Below, piece after piece: positions 33,897 to 34,034 of a DNA stretch of 34,034 bases. The DNA is from Bacteroidota bacterium. GTDB lineage: Bacteria; Bacteroidota; Bacteroidia; 2-12-FULL-35-15. The number at the start of each line of letters is the position of its first letter. Position 1 is the first letter of the stretch. The stretch is taken from positions 1 to 34,034 of the forward strand of contig JAOQAD010000036.1 in the NCBI GenBank assembly GCA_025963775.1. Reading direction: 5' to 3'. The notes under the pieces are model-generated. The model made no database searches, was not told the DNA's origin, and worked only from the letters and a program-made list of their open reading frames with translations. A program made the translations under genes and the position numbers.

Positions 33897-33934
33897 AAGA
33901 TCCTCCGGCTGCACTCCGTTTCGCCCAGGATAAC
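33897..33934. repeat. Partial REP-like element
   Basis: AAGATCCTCCGGCT...TTCGCCCAGGATAAC matches the right arm of the 15857-15944 element, with a 9-base insertion and one terminal change (ATAAC for ATGAC). No left arm is seen, so it is a half copy between convergent operons. Confidence 0.55.
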
Positions 33935-33935
33935 T

Positions 33936-34034
33936 CTAATCTATTTTACTGAACCGGCTGGTGCTTATTGTTGCACCGGATTCTATGGTAAGGAAGTAAA
34001 TGCCCTTCTCAAACTCTTTTACCGGGATTAATTC
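33936..34034 (-). CDS. C-terminal end of a T9SS cargo protein, truncated by window edge
   Basis: The last 32 codons of a minus-strand gene read EFEKGIYFLTIESG, TISTSRFSKID, TAG. The G-x-Y-x-L-x-I strand followed by a basic final strand is the end of a T9SS type A sorting domain. The frame is open to the edge. The terminator at 33856-33892 supports the gene's orientation. The rest of the protein is outside the window. Confidence 0.75.
   Translation of the reverse strand, partial: ELIPVKEFEKGIYFLTIESGATISTSRFSKID

Noticed and set aside
1..34034. tRNA or rRNA genes
   Set aside because: No T-loop/anticodon arrangement or conserved rRNA segment was recognised by eye in the intergenic spaces.

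Overview
The window looks like a chromosomal segment of a Bacteroidota bacterium. Three proteins end in type IX secretion (T9SS type A) sorting domains. Several genes carry the Bacteroidota-type -7 box TAnnTTTG, some with a TTG about 20 bp upstream, and Shine-Dalgarno sequences are mostly absent. Lipoproteins, an SBBP-repeat protein and an alpha-2-macroglobulin also fit this group. The genus cannot be fixed from sequence alone. No tRNA, rRNA, CRISPR array, insertion sequence or prophage was recognised.

Left part (1-5.1 kb): the 3' part of a family-5 (peptide) ABC substrate-binding protein with its terminator, a membrane-anchored J-domain protein, a hotdog thioesterase on the minus strand, and the translation GTPase TypA/BipA. 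From 5.1 to 8.6 kb runs a tight plus-strand operon: putative lipoprotein, DUF457/YdjM-type membrane hydrolase, GT-C type membrane glycosyltransferase-like protein, and LacX-type aldose 1-epimerase. It ends base-to-base against a minus-strand MFS transporter, followed by a lipoprotein gene and a divergent dipeptide epimerase gene.

Middle (11.6-23.5 kb): a 45-residue histone H1-like Lys/Ala/Pro repeat gene on the minus strand, an RsmB-type rRNA methyltransferase divergent from a small membrane protein, a translationally coupled pair (antibiotic-biosynthesis-monooxygenase-like protein plus a His-rich membrane protein), a 2090-residue alpha-2-macroglobulin with an intact thioester motif, and an FAD-dependent oxidoreductase. 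Intergenic spaces here and elsewhere hold REP-like imperfect palindromes whose outer ends are GTCAT/ATGAC.

Right part (23.5-34 kb): a RimB-RimK-aspartoacylase cluster whose likely job is C-terminal glutamylation of a ribosomal protein and its reversal, a secreted YD-repeat-like protein, and a small XRE regulator. Divergent from XRE is a short reading frame that appears frameshifted and has a textbook Bacteroidota promoter. Then come two tandem secreted T9SS cargo beta-propeller proteins in visibly more AT-rich DNA, and the last 32 codons of another T9SS cargo gene entering on the minus strand.

The observations most worth following up are the hidden H1-like gene, the two divergent promoters that imply leaderless mRNAs, the XRE/frameshifted small-gene locus, the coupled monooxygenase/His-rich membrane protein pair, and the hairpin repeat family.
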